A DNA stretch of 64,000 nt from Selaginella moellendorffii (Eukaryota > Streptophyta > Lycopodiopsida > Selaginellales > Selaginellaceae). The translations under genes and the position numbers were made by a program. The DNA lies in the NCBI RefSeq assembly GCF_000143415.4, contig NW_003314317.1:602296-666295 (forward strand), given 5' to 3'. Under the pieces are notes generated by a model. It was not told the origin of the DNA. It saw only the letters and a program-made list of their open reading frames with translations, and did not search any database. Of this stretch, positions 31,441-42,028 are shown in pieces (the stretch's first letter is position 1; each line of letters opens with the position of its first letter).

Positions 31441-34111
31441 TCTTTGTCGGGACTACAAAGAAATAAAGCGTATTATTTTAAGGGAATTTTTTCTGACCAG
31501 CAGCTTCTACGGGAGCTTGGTAATTGCCTCAGTGGCGATTCCAGCGTGGTGTCGGAGCCAGATAACTCTTTGATCACTGGAAACTTAAAAACTTTATCCC
31601 AAAACAAACAAACAAAATCGAATGCATGTACCAACTGTGATTCCAATGTCAAAACTAGAGCAGATCTGATGGGATCTCTCACCCGCATCGAATGAAAAAT
31701 CATAAAAGAATTAGAGGAAAAGGACCTCTTCAAACTCCTATGTGTGAGTGACACATCTAATCAAAAGAATAGAAGAAAAGGAACTCTTCCTCCTATGTGA
31801 GAGAAAGGTCACACATCTAATGACGGTTATGTATATTGATTAGTAAGTTTCTTGGTAGTTTTAGTTATTAATATCTTTGATTTCATTTTCAAATATGTGA
31901 TATACATGTGTTGTATATTTGTAACTATGTTTAGGCTATTTTTTTCAAGAGACATAATTTAGATAGCTAAAAGACGAATTCAAAATATATTGTCATTATT
32001 GAATGATTACATTAAGAGTTTGATATGTAAAATAAAATAATTATTATATTTCTTGCTCACACACTAGGAAAAATGACTGAAAAATCAAAATATTAGGATA
32101 TAGCAATAAAAATCAATTTTTTAATAATAAATTTTATTATAGCTTAATTTTATATTTCTCTTTTCATGAGGGTGAATATTTCAATCTTGTCAACCAATTA
32201 TAAAAAATATATTTACAAAATATCAATCAACCAATTTCATATATTACTGATTACTCTATGAACTTTTTTTTTTTTAAATTTTGACTATTTAGATAAAAAA
32301 TAAAGTTTTTTCTGAATTTTATTTTCTTTATTTTATAATTTTTGTAATACATTATATTTATTTATACAATTAATTAAAATAATATTAAAATTTTTAATAA
32401 ATATTTTTTAAAAAATTTCTGATGTCTAGATTACTAATTTATCAGTATTATTCTTAACTCTTAAAAGCCAAGAATTGCTACAATGCAATAAGCAATAATT
32501 TATATTTAATATACAAAGGACTTAACAGAATTTTTCATTTCTAAAACCTAATAGAGAAAAATAGGTTGTTTACCAAAGAAAATATTGTAATCTAAACCAA
32601 TTTCAACTGCCATTAGTAGTTGAAGAGGCCAAAAAAGAAAGTTAAATTCCTTAAATGTTCTTTACACAATTGTGGTTATCCCTAGATTAGGAACTTATAA
32701 CTAAGAAATAAAGTTATCCTCAATAGCATATTTGTTAACGCTTTTAAATATCATTTTAGATTTACTTGGTGTTTAAGAAATTTTATGTATTTTTATAATC
32801 TATAAAAACAAGATTAATCTAATTTTACATTAAATAAAAATAAGATTAATCTAAATGAAGAATATTTAAGCATCTTCTTATGTCCACTAGATAAATTCTT
32901 GACTAACCCCTTAAATAAAAAAAAATCTATAATTAGAATCCAAGTATATCATAGGATATACCTCAATCTAAACTAGAGCAAATTTGAAGAAACCCTTACA
33001 TACATAAACATTCTTTTTTTGAAGCAAAATTCTTTTCTAAGCTTTCAAGACTTTTTCTTCCAGAACTGATTGTACAATCTATAAAGTATAAAATAAAGAC
33101 AATTGCTCCTCAGGGATGCATTGACTTACAGTTTCTTTGTGTAACTCCAAAAATGCTTAATTTTCTCTATAGACAGAACAAATTATTGCAAAAAGACAAA
33201 GACTAGCTGGTAGGGTAGAGATGAACAGGGAGAGAAAGCTTGTGATTTGTCCTTTCAAAAGGATAGCTGTGAATTTCATGTAAGGAACATACCTAGAACA
33301 TTCAAGTATATCCTATAATTCCTCAATCTAGTGCCCATGATCGAAGTTATGATTTCAAATTCATTTGTATAATAGTAGTGATATTTCTTATTTATCACTA
33401 ATACAAAATTTATTTAAACTTCCAGAGCAAGTCAAAGAGTGCCAAAGAAGTCCAGAAAACGTTAGTCAGGCTCAATACTAGATCATTGACTTCAATTTTG
33501 TTTTTCAAAGAATGCTAGCTATAGTCAATTTGGTAGTCAATTTTACTTGTCCTAGGTAATTAAAAATCTCTCTATTTGTTACAAGCAACCAAACCATCCT
33601 CATACGGCAATGCCAATGAAGTGGCAATCATCCTCTTGGAGATTACAAAACATCACACACCAACTCGTTCAGATCATGGCTCCAATGCAGTTAGATAAGT
33701 AGTTTAAGTATGGGAGTCCATTCGTCCTACTGACCACACGAGTTACAAAGATATTAATAGCCACTTTGTATCTAGTTTCAGATGCTTCTGAGCCAGGAAA
33801 GCTCTCATTCTAAAAATCTATTCTTCTTATAATGGCATTGGTTTAGGGTTTCGGGGTAAACCTTTTAGAAGAGGTTTGTGAACAATGTCGTTTATTAACG
33901 TTGGTAAACTTCTTGGAGTTCAGTCCTACACAAACATGGATATTATGCATTTGAGCCATGCATATATGATAAGAAAAAAAGATATTTTTGTTATTATAAG
34001 TTATTTGCACCATTATCAAAAGAAACTACATTATTTATCTTATATTGCAAATAATTCCAATTGTATGCAAATTATTTAACATTAGCCAATGACACCTCTA
34101 AACCTATAAAC
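31441..34111. other. Long AT-rich intergenic region
   Basis: About 2.7 kb without a supportable gene, RNA gene or clear terminal repeat. 31675-31810 contains two copies of an 'aagaaaaggaactcttc..ctcctatgtgag' phrase. The open frame at 33885-34079 has no supporting feature. Confidence 0.5.
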
Positions 34112-34712
34112 TTAACTTTTTGCAAATTGCATCAGTTTAGCTTCCAACTCTGGCTTATTTGCCCCAACAATCCTGTGTACCTCCTTTCCCGCAAGCATGA
34201 AAACAAATGTTGGCATCCCCTCTATCCTCCATTCCGCAGCAACATCCTAGATAGAATCATCTACCAGTAGCTAAGAAAAAAGAAGGAAAGAAAAAAACAC
34301 AAAAAACTTGCCTGCAATTGATCAACATCCACCTTGAGGAACACCACCGAGTCGTATGTCTTGGACAAGTCATTGAAGAAAGGTGCAATCATCTTGCAAG
34401 GGGGGCACCAAGCCGCAGTAAAATCAACCACTGCCTGAAAACAAATAAAGTGAAGCCTCAATAGCATGAAAATCACGAATAGAATAAATTGGAAGAGGAA
34501 ACACTGACCAGCTTCTTGGGATTGGAGGTGAGCTCCGAGAATTTGTTGCGCCAGGCCTCTGAGGAGGGCACGACGTGAACGTTGCCCGTGTCTCCAGCGG
34601 CAACAGCGATGGGCGCCTCCATTCCAAACAGCGCGCCTCGTCTGATCGCTGCTAGCTGGGAGGAAGACTTACACGCAGTGGCCTTCTTCCACAAGCATCG
34701 CCCAACGTTCAT
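34112..34712 (-). CDS. Thioredoxin (h-type-like), WCPPC active site
   Basis: Three exons (34712-34509, 34434-34312, 34246-34112) give 153 residues. The core has the redox motif WCPPC within '[17 protein letters not shown]', then 'VFLKVDVDQ', then '[14 protein letters not shown]' with the cis-Pro. Such proteins reduce disulphides in target proteins. WCPPC replaces the common WCGPC, a variant known in plant h-type thioredoxins. The N-terminus adds a stretch of about 30 residues rich in Lys/Arg and Ser without acidic residues. It could target an organelle if the first ATG is used; an internal ATG (34622) would give a cytosolic form. Intron 2 has a GC donor (CAG|gcaagt). The ATG at 34712 was chosen as the furthest in frame. 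Confidence 0.88.
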
Positions 34713-35012
34713 CCTGCCCTAATCATTGTGTGAATAAAGGAAAACGCGATTTATATTTCATTTAACAGGTCTAGGTTTAACGTTAAGCCTTCTATAATTA
34801 ATTTTCTTCATCTTTAAGCCCAATGAAGTTGTAGAGTTTTTCAAATTAATTCCGATCAAGAGAATGAGCTCAGAAACTTTAGACGCGTGAATCTATATCT
34901 CTTTAGCTGCCTGGAATGTTTTGATCGATGATCTTGGTCTCCCTCTGTCCGAACCAAGAAAAAAGAAAAAAAATTTGCTTCCCTCAAAATCTGTAGCTTC
35001 CCAGAGTGCTCT

Positions 35013-36359
35013 CTACTTGAGCCGACGCTTAGATTCGCTGTACAGGATCACTCCAAACACTGTGAGTGTGTAGCCCGCCATGCCAACCACAGACACGGGG
35101 TTCCGGAACAAAAGTATGGACACCACAACGGCCACTGCTCCCTTGGCATTTCCCAGCACCTGTCAAGAACAGAACCATTAAAAGAGCGAGAGATTGAATT
35201 CCACTCAAGATAGGATAGAGAAAGGATAGCGAAACAGAGAAAGAGAAAAGTGATCGATCCTTAGAGCTGTGATTGTTTCGTACCTGGAGAGTCAAAGCGC
35301 TCGTGTGCTTGGTGACGAGGAAGTTAGTGAGGTTAACGAAGTAAGCGGTGGCCGAGTTAACCAGGAGCAAGCCGATGATGGAGAAGTTTGTCCTGGCGAG
35401 CGCGATTGTGATGCCCACCACGTTGGGTTCCATGATCAGCGTCGCCGGCAGCAGCAGCACCACGGCGATCGGTGCCATGTAGAGCAGCAAGTTCATAGAG
35501 TTGAGCTTCTCCCTGGAAGTAAAGTAGGACAAAAACCGCATCAGGGAATAACATTCGAAGGATGCAAACAAGAATTACATAAAGACGAAGAACAGTCGAA
35601 GCAAGCAAACGAGAAGAAGAAAAAAAATGACGCACGGCAAACAGGAGCTGCTAGGAAAGAAAATCGAAGAGCTTCTTACCCCTCGGAGGACAAGAGAATT
35701 CCCTGCAATACCGACTTGAGCGCTCTGGCAGCAGTGGCACTCACGCACATAATGAAACCATAGAGATGAAAGCTTGGCTCGCCCTGGAAACAAAGATTCC
35801 AACAAAAAACACAAAAACAATGAGTGTGAGATGGATCCAATAAAATACGAGAAACAATGGAAAGATCACTCACCCCACTAGCGATGATCACCCCCGTGAC
35901 AACCGGGACGAGCGTAAGATACGTGACCCAGGCCTCCCTCTTGAGCGTCATGAGATACGCAAACACGGCCGTGAAGAAGGGGGTGGTAGCTCCCACGGCC
36001 TGATTGAACGAGACCGGGAGGTAGCGCAGCGAGATGTTCCCACTCACCACCGACGCGCAAAAGATGATGCTCAAAGCCGAGATCTTGACGAACTGCGTCC
36101 TGGATCTGATAGCCTGCATGGGCACAAGCTTGAGCCACGCGATCCCAATGTAGCTGAAGAGTGCGCACGCCGTCATGTGGCACATCGTGAGGAAGATAGG
36201 GTACTTGAAGCCATAGTTGCTGAGGAGATACTTGTTGAGGAGAAGAACACCGATGTTGGACGAGTACCAGGCGCCAATCAACCCTACTGTGAAGACGCTG
36301 CCCGGCGCCATGGCCTGCGACGCCAGGGAGCCCGATCTTAGCAGCTTCTCCTTCTCCAT
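35013..36359 (-). CDS. Nucleotide-sugar / triose-phosphate-translocator family transporter
   Basis: Four exons (36359-35874, 35783-35680, 35512-35284, 35159-35013) give 321 residues. The protein is a string of about ten hydrophobic segments typical of the drug/metabolite transporter TPT family. Landmarks are '[20 protein letters not shown]', '[15 protein letters not shown]', '[13 protein letters not shown]', '[20 protein letters not shown]' and '[20 protein letters not shown]'. These closely fit the plant Golgi clade that includes the Arabidopsis UDP-uronic-acid transporters (UUAT), so transport of UDP-sugars into the Golgi for cell-wall synthesis is the likely role; substrate is inferred. 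The start is the ATG at 36357-36359, as no in-frame ATG lies closely upstream. All introns are GT-AG. Confidence 0.9.
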
Positions 36360-36977
36360 GGCCGAGAATCCCCGAGAATGCGAGGCGCCGAGCAAACCTG
36401 GGGCGGATTCTCAGCCGATCCGGCCAAATCGACGCCCGATTCCTGCGAAGAAGACGCCGATCCGGCGAGGAATGCCGCCGCCGCCGCGCGATTCTTGGCT
36501 CCCGCCCGCCGATCTGGGCCTCATCGCGGCGCCATGGACTCCTCCTCTCGCCACAGCAGGTTAAAAACCAAAAGCTCTAAATTCAACTAAAACAAAACCA
36601 AAATGGTAGAGTATAAACGGCATGACACGTCACGCCCACGGACCCGCCACGTTGGCATTTACATTGGCGCCAACATCTACGTGGTGATCCGACCGACGTG
36701 GCGAGCTCTCGGCCGTCAATGCGACCGAATATCCGCACCCGCGTTGTTCGAATCTTCTAGCCCCTCCCTCCAGAAAGCGCCAGAGTCGTGGACGGCATTC
36801 TAAATTCCTCCGTGTAATTTGACATTGTCTCGTCACGAAGAGAGAAAATATCGACGAAACAACACGATGATTCCTGGGATCTCTCTGCGTGATCCACGAT
36901 CATAGAACAAAATACATCCAATCTTTCGCAATAAACAAACAAAAACTTAGACATATTTAGTGTCTCGTGTACCTTCT
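36360..36977. promoter_or_regulatory. Shared spacer: 5' region of the transporter and 3' flank of CGS
   Basis: GC-rich next to the transporter start. Contains ACGT cores ('tctacgtggtg', 'gacgtggcga') at about 36677-36702. No gene called. Confidence 0.35.
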
Positions 36978-39212
36978 CTACAAAGATGCCAGGGATTGCA
37001 TCACGTCGGCGTATATGTCCTCGTAGTCTTCGATGCCGCAGCTAAATCTCACCAAGTTATCTTTGATTCCCATCTTGGCTCTTTCGGCAGGACTCTGATC
37101 CCTGGAAGATTAAAAAAGAGAATCCAAAAGTAGAGTTGATGACGGCTGTAAAGTAGAAACTTTTTTACTGGTTTACTTACCAGTATGAGATGATCGTCGG
37201 CTGTTCTACGAGGCTTTCGCAGCCTCCCAGAGACGGAGCGATGTATGGTATACGAAGCCCGTCTATGAACTTTGAGGTGAGAGCCAAGTCTCCATCGATC
37301 TAGAAATGTGACAAACCGGGTCATAGTCGTAACAAGAAAAAGAGAAGGAATGAAAAGAAGGAAGCTTACTTCAAAGCTCACCACGCCACCGAAACCACGC
37401 ATCTGCTTGCTTGCAATGTGGAATTCCGGATGGCTTTCCAGACCAGGATAGTGAACACGAGCAATCTAGGAAACAAAGCTTGTTAATATTTCCTCGAAGA
37501 GAAAAATATACATTACATTACCTTGGGATGGGATTCAAGAGCTCGTGCCAGTCGCAACGCATTCGAATTCTGCTGCCTCACGCGCAGATCCAACGTTTTG
37601 AGACCCCTTCCAATGAGATACGCAGCATGCTACAAACAGGAAAGAAGACCGATCAACAGGAAGCAAGCGTCAGAAAATAATGAGGAAACAAACACAAGTA
37701 TGCAATATCATCGTACCGCATCCACGACGCCTCCTAAAACATTGTGCAGCTTTCGCACAGTGTCAACGAGTGGCTTGGAGCCGCTGATACTGCCTGCCAG
37801 GACCTGAAATAAAAAGTTTCTATCAGCTTTCAATGCTCGAAAACAAAAAATAAAAACAATCGTACGTCATTGTGGCCGGCAATGTATTTAGTCGCCGAGT
37901 TGAGAACCAGGTCCGCCCCCAGAGCTAAAGCCTTCTGATTCACAGGTGTTGCGAAGGTTCCATCGATGCAAACAATGGCCCCCTTACGGCGACAAAGTGT
38001 TGAAACGAGTTCGATGTCTATACAGCGGAGATACGGGTTTGTAGGTGACTCCGAAAAAAATAATGATACCTGGATGGGCCAGCGACACAATAAGAGAGCC
38101 AAAGTCAGCAAGTGGAGATAGCGATATGTGATATTATAGCTTACAGGGTTGTCATCTAACGCTCCCTTGAGCGAAGCCATATCTGCCGGATCGATGACGG
38201 TAGTCTGAAAGATAACAAGTATGAATCGATACCGAGAGAAGGAAAACTTGCGAACGGGAGAAATCAGCATACCGTTATCCCCATTTTGGGGAGCACAGTC
38301 TGGACGAACTGCCTTGTTCTACGGTAGCAATCAGTCGTGGTTACAATGTGTCCACCAGCAGGAACCAAAGCCAAGAGCATTGTAGTTGCAGCACACATAC
38401 CGGAAGCCGAGACTAAAGTCTCTTCAGCACCCTCTAGAGCACTGTAGAAAAGATGAGATGATGAGATGGATTTCTATCTTTCAATCGCAAACCTGATCTT
38501 TCTTTCAGTAGCTTGGGTCGTGGGATTTCCATAGCGACCATACTCGAAGCTTTTGTATGTTCCATCCTACATTCATAGCAGCAGCGTGAGAAAATTGGTC
38601 AAGTAGAGACTTGTTCTTCCTTGCCTGAAATGCTATCAGATCGGCCGTGTTCCGGAAAGTATACGTAGCAGTCTGGACAATTGGAGTCGTGAGTGAATCG
38701 GCAACCTTGGTCCCATTCTCTCGCTCACCTATAGAAAACAAACGAAATTTTAGAGAAAGATCTAGTCAGTAGAACAAAGGAAAAGAGGAAATCACGCATG
38801 CTTTACCTCCATGCACAGCCAGAGTGCTTGTAGACTTGGGCTTTGGCTTCTCAGCCGCCTTATCGATCTTCACAGCCGTGCCGTTCACAGAGATTCCCAC
38901 CGACAGAGCCGCCGCGACGCCGTCGACGATCGAGCTACTGCCACCGCTGCTTTGGCCGCTCATGGCAGAAGCCGCTACCACTTGCGCAACCCCAATATTG
39001 CTGCAGTTCCTCCGCGATTTGACGCTGAGCTGCCGCGCGAAGTTTGGAGGAAACCTGAGAATCATCGCTGCCGACGCAATGCTGCTCAACCTGTCGGCCC
39101 CGGATCGGGGCGGAGAAATCGGCGCTGGCGCTGGCGATGGCGATGCCGCGCCGGATGAATCCGTGCGGTAATCGCAGCCGCAATAGAAAGGGAACGAAGC
39201 CGCGGCCGCCAT
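36978..39212 (-). CDS. CGS1: Cystathionine gamma-synthase, plastid
   Basis: Eleven exons give 516 residues: 39212-38807, 38728-38625, 38566-38493, 38441-38273, 38204-38145, 38069-37866, 37803-37717, 37629-37522, 37465-37370, 37299-37181, 37101-36978. This PLP enzyme joins O-phosphohomoserine and cysteine, the first committed step of methionine synthesis in chloroplasts. Landmarks: 'YGRYGNPT', '[15 protein letters not shown]', '[13 protein letters not shown]', and the PLP-lysine motif '[14 protein letters not shown]'. The N-terminal about 135 residues are transit-peptide-like. They contain [11 protein letters not shown] (residues 67-77), the MTO1 peptide that in Arabidopsis halts translation when S-adenosylmethionine is high. 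The segment after it reads VVAASAMS, without the Trp of the Arabidopsis arrest site. Intron 2 has a GC donor (CAG|gcaagg). The start is the first ATG; an upstream GTG extension was rejected. Confidence 0.95.
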
Positions 39213-39572
39213 CGCTCCTCCCACTTCCCTGATTCTCACGCTCGAGATTTTACCTTATAATGCAGACCTAGTTACCGCGAAAAAGTGACCGCGCGGTAAG
39301 AAAATTTCACCACGACGCGGCGGTATGTCGAGTCCGTGCGGGACCCCCGCGGGAGATATTCCAAGATATTGGTGGGAATCAAACGCTACACAACATATTA
39401 GCTACTATCATCTTCTCATTATCTCGTAGTGTGTTCTTTCTTCGTCTTGATTCAGTGTATATGAAATGTAGAGTAAAAAAATCCTTCGTTGGATGGATCG
39501 CTTATCTCCTTTTCTAGGAATTCCCAAAATCCTGTGCCAAAACTTCCTTTTGTTTTTCCTCTTTCGTCCTTC
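39213..39572. other. Spacer between CGS 5' end and GrpE 3' end
   Basis: Upstream region of CGS. A 'cattataagg' TATA-like sequence (about 39253-39262, minus strand) lies some 45 bp before the CGS start. No gene called. Confidence 0.35.
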
Positions 39573-41424
39573 TCAAGCACTGTTCTCGTCCACAGGAGTT
39601 TCATCCGATGGCGTTGTCTCTTCGGAGTCTTGAGGAGCTGCTGCTGGACTGTTACTCTGCTTTCCGGAAGAAACTTTCACCATGGCGGCCCTCAAAAGCT
39701 TCTCTCCTAGCAAAAATCCTCGTCTAAATTCCTGCGTTACAATACCTTCGTCATACTCGCTAGATTCCTCGCGCATTATCGCCTCGTGAAGCTGTACCAA
39801 GATAATGCTCCACTCATTAGCACGAGAAGCAAAAGCGATCTTTGAGTGAGACTAAACTTACCTCGGGATTGAATTCCTTTCCGACTGTGTCGATGACTTT
39901 GACGCCCAAGCTCTTCATGATATCCACAAACTGTTTGTAGATCCCCTGATAGCTGCTGTCAATCTTCCTCTCGCCATCAGTCTCGGCCTTGATCGCTCCC
40001 TTGGCCCTCTCGAAGTTGTCGATCATTGGCAGCAAGCTTTCCACCACGTCGCCTTTGACGGTCTCTCGCAGCGAATCCTTCTCGCGTCCCGATCGCTTCC
40101 TGAAGTTGTCAAAGTCTGCGTTGAGTCGCAAGAGCCGCTCCTTGGCCAGGGCCGATTCCTCCGTGAGATTTGCAACGAGCTGACTGAGAGAGTCCCTCTC
40201 CTTTTGGATCACTTCCAGCTCCGCCTGTATGGTGCTCATTGCTGCTTGATCGTTGCCTAGAACAGCTTCAGAGTAGTTCCGGAGGAGAACTTCGATGACC
40301 GAAGCCGAGACCTCGGTCGGCTCACTCCCGTTAACTTGAGAAGTTGTGTCTTCCAGGCCGTCATCATCAGCCTTCTCCTTTTCGTCCTCCACTTGCTGCA
40401 AAGATCAAAATCAATTCTTGTCAAACGTGAAAGTGAAGAAAAGCATCCTAAGGAGCTGAGATGAAACAAAGCTCTCATCCATAGCAAGTCTAGCAGCGCA
40501 AGAAAAAGCTGAAAAAAAGGAACTTAAACCCAAGCAAAAAACAAAACTAATCACGAAGACATAAAAATCTATATACGCGGCATGCTGAAAAACCACTGAC
40601 GGATCAATCCAAGCAGAGAAAAAAATCAACTCTATAGATTGAGAGACACACAAATGCAGGAGTTTCACGCTGAACTGTATGAAGAAAATGGAACCGAGAA
40701 ATGCCAAGCAAAAATCGAAACCAATCACTACTAAGACAGAAAAATCTATTCACACAAGAACAAGTAGAAAAACCACTGACGTTCAATCCAAGCAGAGAAA
40801 ATGGAACAGAGAAATGCCAAGCAAAAATCAAAACTAACTCATCCACACAAGAACACGCTGAAAAAAATACTGACGGATCAATCCAGCTCCATGGATTGAG
40901 AGACACACAATGCAAGAGTTTCACGTCGCATGGACTATATGAAGTCATCCTACTAAAACGGACCAAGCAAAAATCAAAACTATCACTACTAAGACAGAAA
41001 AATCTATCCACACAAGTTCGAACACGCTGAAAAGGATCAATCCAAGCAGAGAAAAAAAACCAGCTCTATAGAATGAGAGACACACAATGCAGGAGTTCCA
41101 CGTAGCATGAATGGAAAAGAGAGGGAGGAATGCTCGCTCGCTATGGGAACCCTAGGGTTTTTGTAGAGCGAAGGCTCATACCTCAGCTTGGCTGGCCTGC
41201 TGCTCGGCGAGCGCAAACGTCCGGTAGCGCAATCTCCTGGATCCACAGACTGCGGCATTGCGCGTCCCGGGCCTGGAAACTAGGGAATTGAAGCACAGCC
41301 CTCGCCCGCGATGCTGCGTCCCGATCGAAATCGACGAAGAGCACAGGCTCCTCCGTAATGGCAATGGATTCACCAGTGTCGCCGACGCCGCCGACGCCGA
41401 TGCCGCAGCCATAGCCGCCGCCAT
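39573..41424 (-). CDS. CGE: GrpE nucleotide-exchange factor, chloroplast type
   Basis: Three exons (41424-41182, 40395-39862, 39791-39573) give 331 residues. GrpE releases ADP from Hsp70 (DnaK). The first about 80 residues are rich in Ala, Ser and Arg with no acidic residues until near the end, as in a plastid transit peptide. Next come an acidic segment, a long helix ('ELEVIQKERDSLSQLVANLT...RLNADFDNFRKR'), 'LLPMIDNFERA', 'GIYKQFVDIMKSLGVK', 'FNPE|LHEAIMREES' and the beta domain 'GIVTQEFRRGFLLGEKLLR'. Intron 1 is 786 nt, far longer than its neighbours, and consists largely of four repeat units. The ATG at 41422-41424 is the first in frame. The gene is divergent to the sucrose transporter, about 0.5 kb away. 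Confidence 0.92.
40525..41120. repeat. Four-unit tandem repeat in GrpE intron 1
   Basis: Units begin at about 40525, 40706, 40819 and 40966. Each has 'aagcaaaaatcaaaac', 'cacacaagaacacgctgaaaa' and 'gatcaatccaagcagagaaa'. Three also have 'attgagagacacacaatgca'. Unit length varies from about 110 to 180 bp. Confidence 0.8.
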
Positions 41425-41940
41425 GCACCGAAATTCCCCCTCCCCTCTCGTTCCCCTCCTCGGGCTTGGAATTTCCCTACTACACAGGAGAATTTTGACG
41501 GTCGCGATTGCTTATCCCGTGACGATTCTGGCGAGCATTCAATCCTGGCCGCTTGTTGCGGAATGTAGGCGCTGATGCCTTTACGGGCGGAAGAGTCTAG
41601 ACGTTGCAGGCATAGAAGAGGTCGGCGGTTCGAAGCCGGGTAATATACCGGGAAAAGATGCCACGCGCATCTTGACCGTTGATTTTTTCGGGGTCAGATA
41701 CGTGGACACGTGGCGCTTTGCGACAGACTTCTCGGGTCCGATCACTCGCAAATGTGCCCGCGCCAGCGACACTAGCGACTATTATTTTTACTCTTCCTCA
41801 CAATTTAGGGTTTTTAATTTCACTCCATCGCTGGAGCTGGGATTCGCGAGCGCACGCGCCGATCTTCGGGTAAATCTCTAGATCTAGGGCCGGATCTCAA
41901 GCTGGAGGGAGCTAGCTATGGTAATATCGAGCAACAGAGA
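41425..41940. promoter_or_regulatory. Divergent promoter between GrpE and the sucrose transporter
   Basis: About 0.5 kb between the two start codons. Contains a G-box CACGTG at 41707-41712 ('gacacgtggcgc'). 41618-41640 has a tRNA B-box-like 'ggttcgaagcc', but no tRNA fold could be built around it. No other gene. Confidence 0.5.
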
Positions 41941-42028
41941 ATGGAGGGGGCCGCCGCGACGATTGTGGCCCAGGATGGATCAGAGATTATCGACAGCGGT
42001 GACAGCAGCGACGAGGAAAGGCTTATAG
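41918..42028 (+). promoter_or_regulatory. Upstream ORF overlapping the sucrose transporter start
   Basis: An ATG 23 bases before the main ATG opens a 36-codon frame in another phase and stops (TAG, 42026-42028) inside the transporter's first exon. Both ATGs have a purine at -3 and G at +4. If the transcript starts upstream of 41918, this would lower initiation at 41941. Confidence 0.5.

Noticed and set aside
36360-36395. N-terminal extension of the UDP-sugar-type transporter
   Set aside because: The upstream codon is TTG, not ATG; the first real ATG is at 36357-36359.
41581-41660. Possible tRNA gene (ggttcgaagcc resembles a B box)
   Set aside because: No matching acceptor stem, A box or anticodon arm could be built around it.
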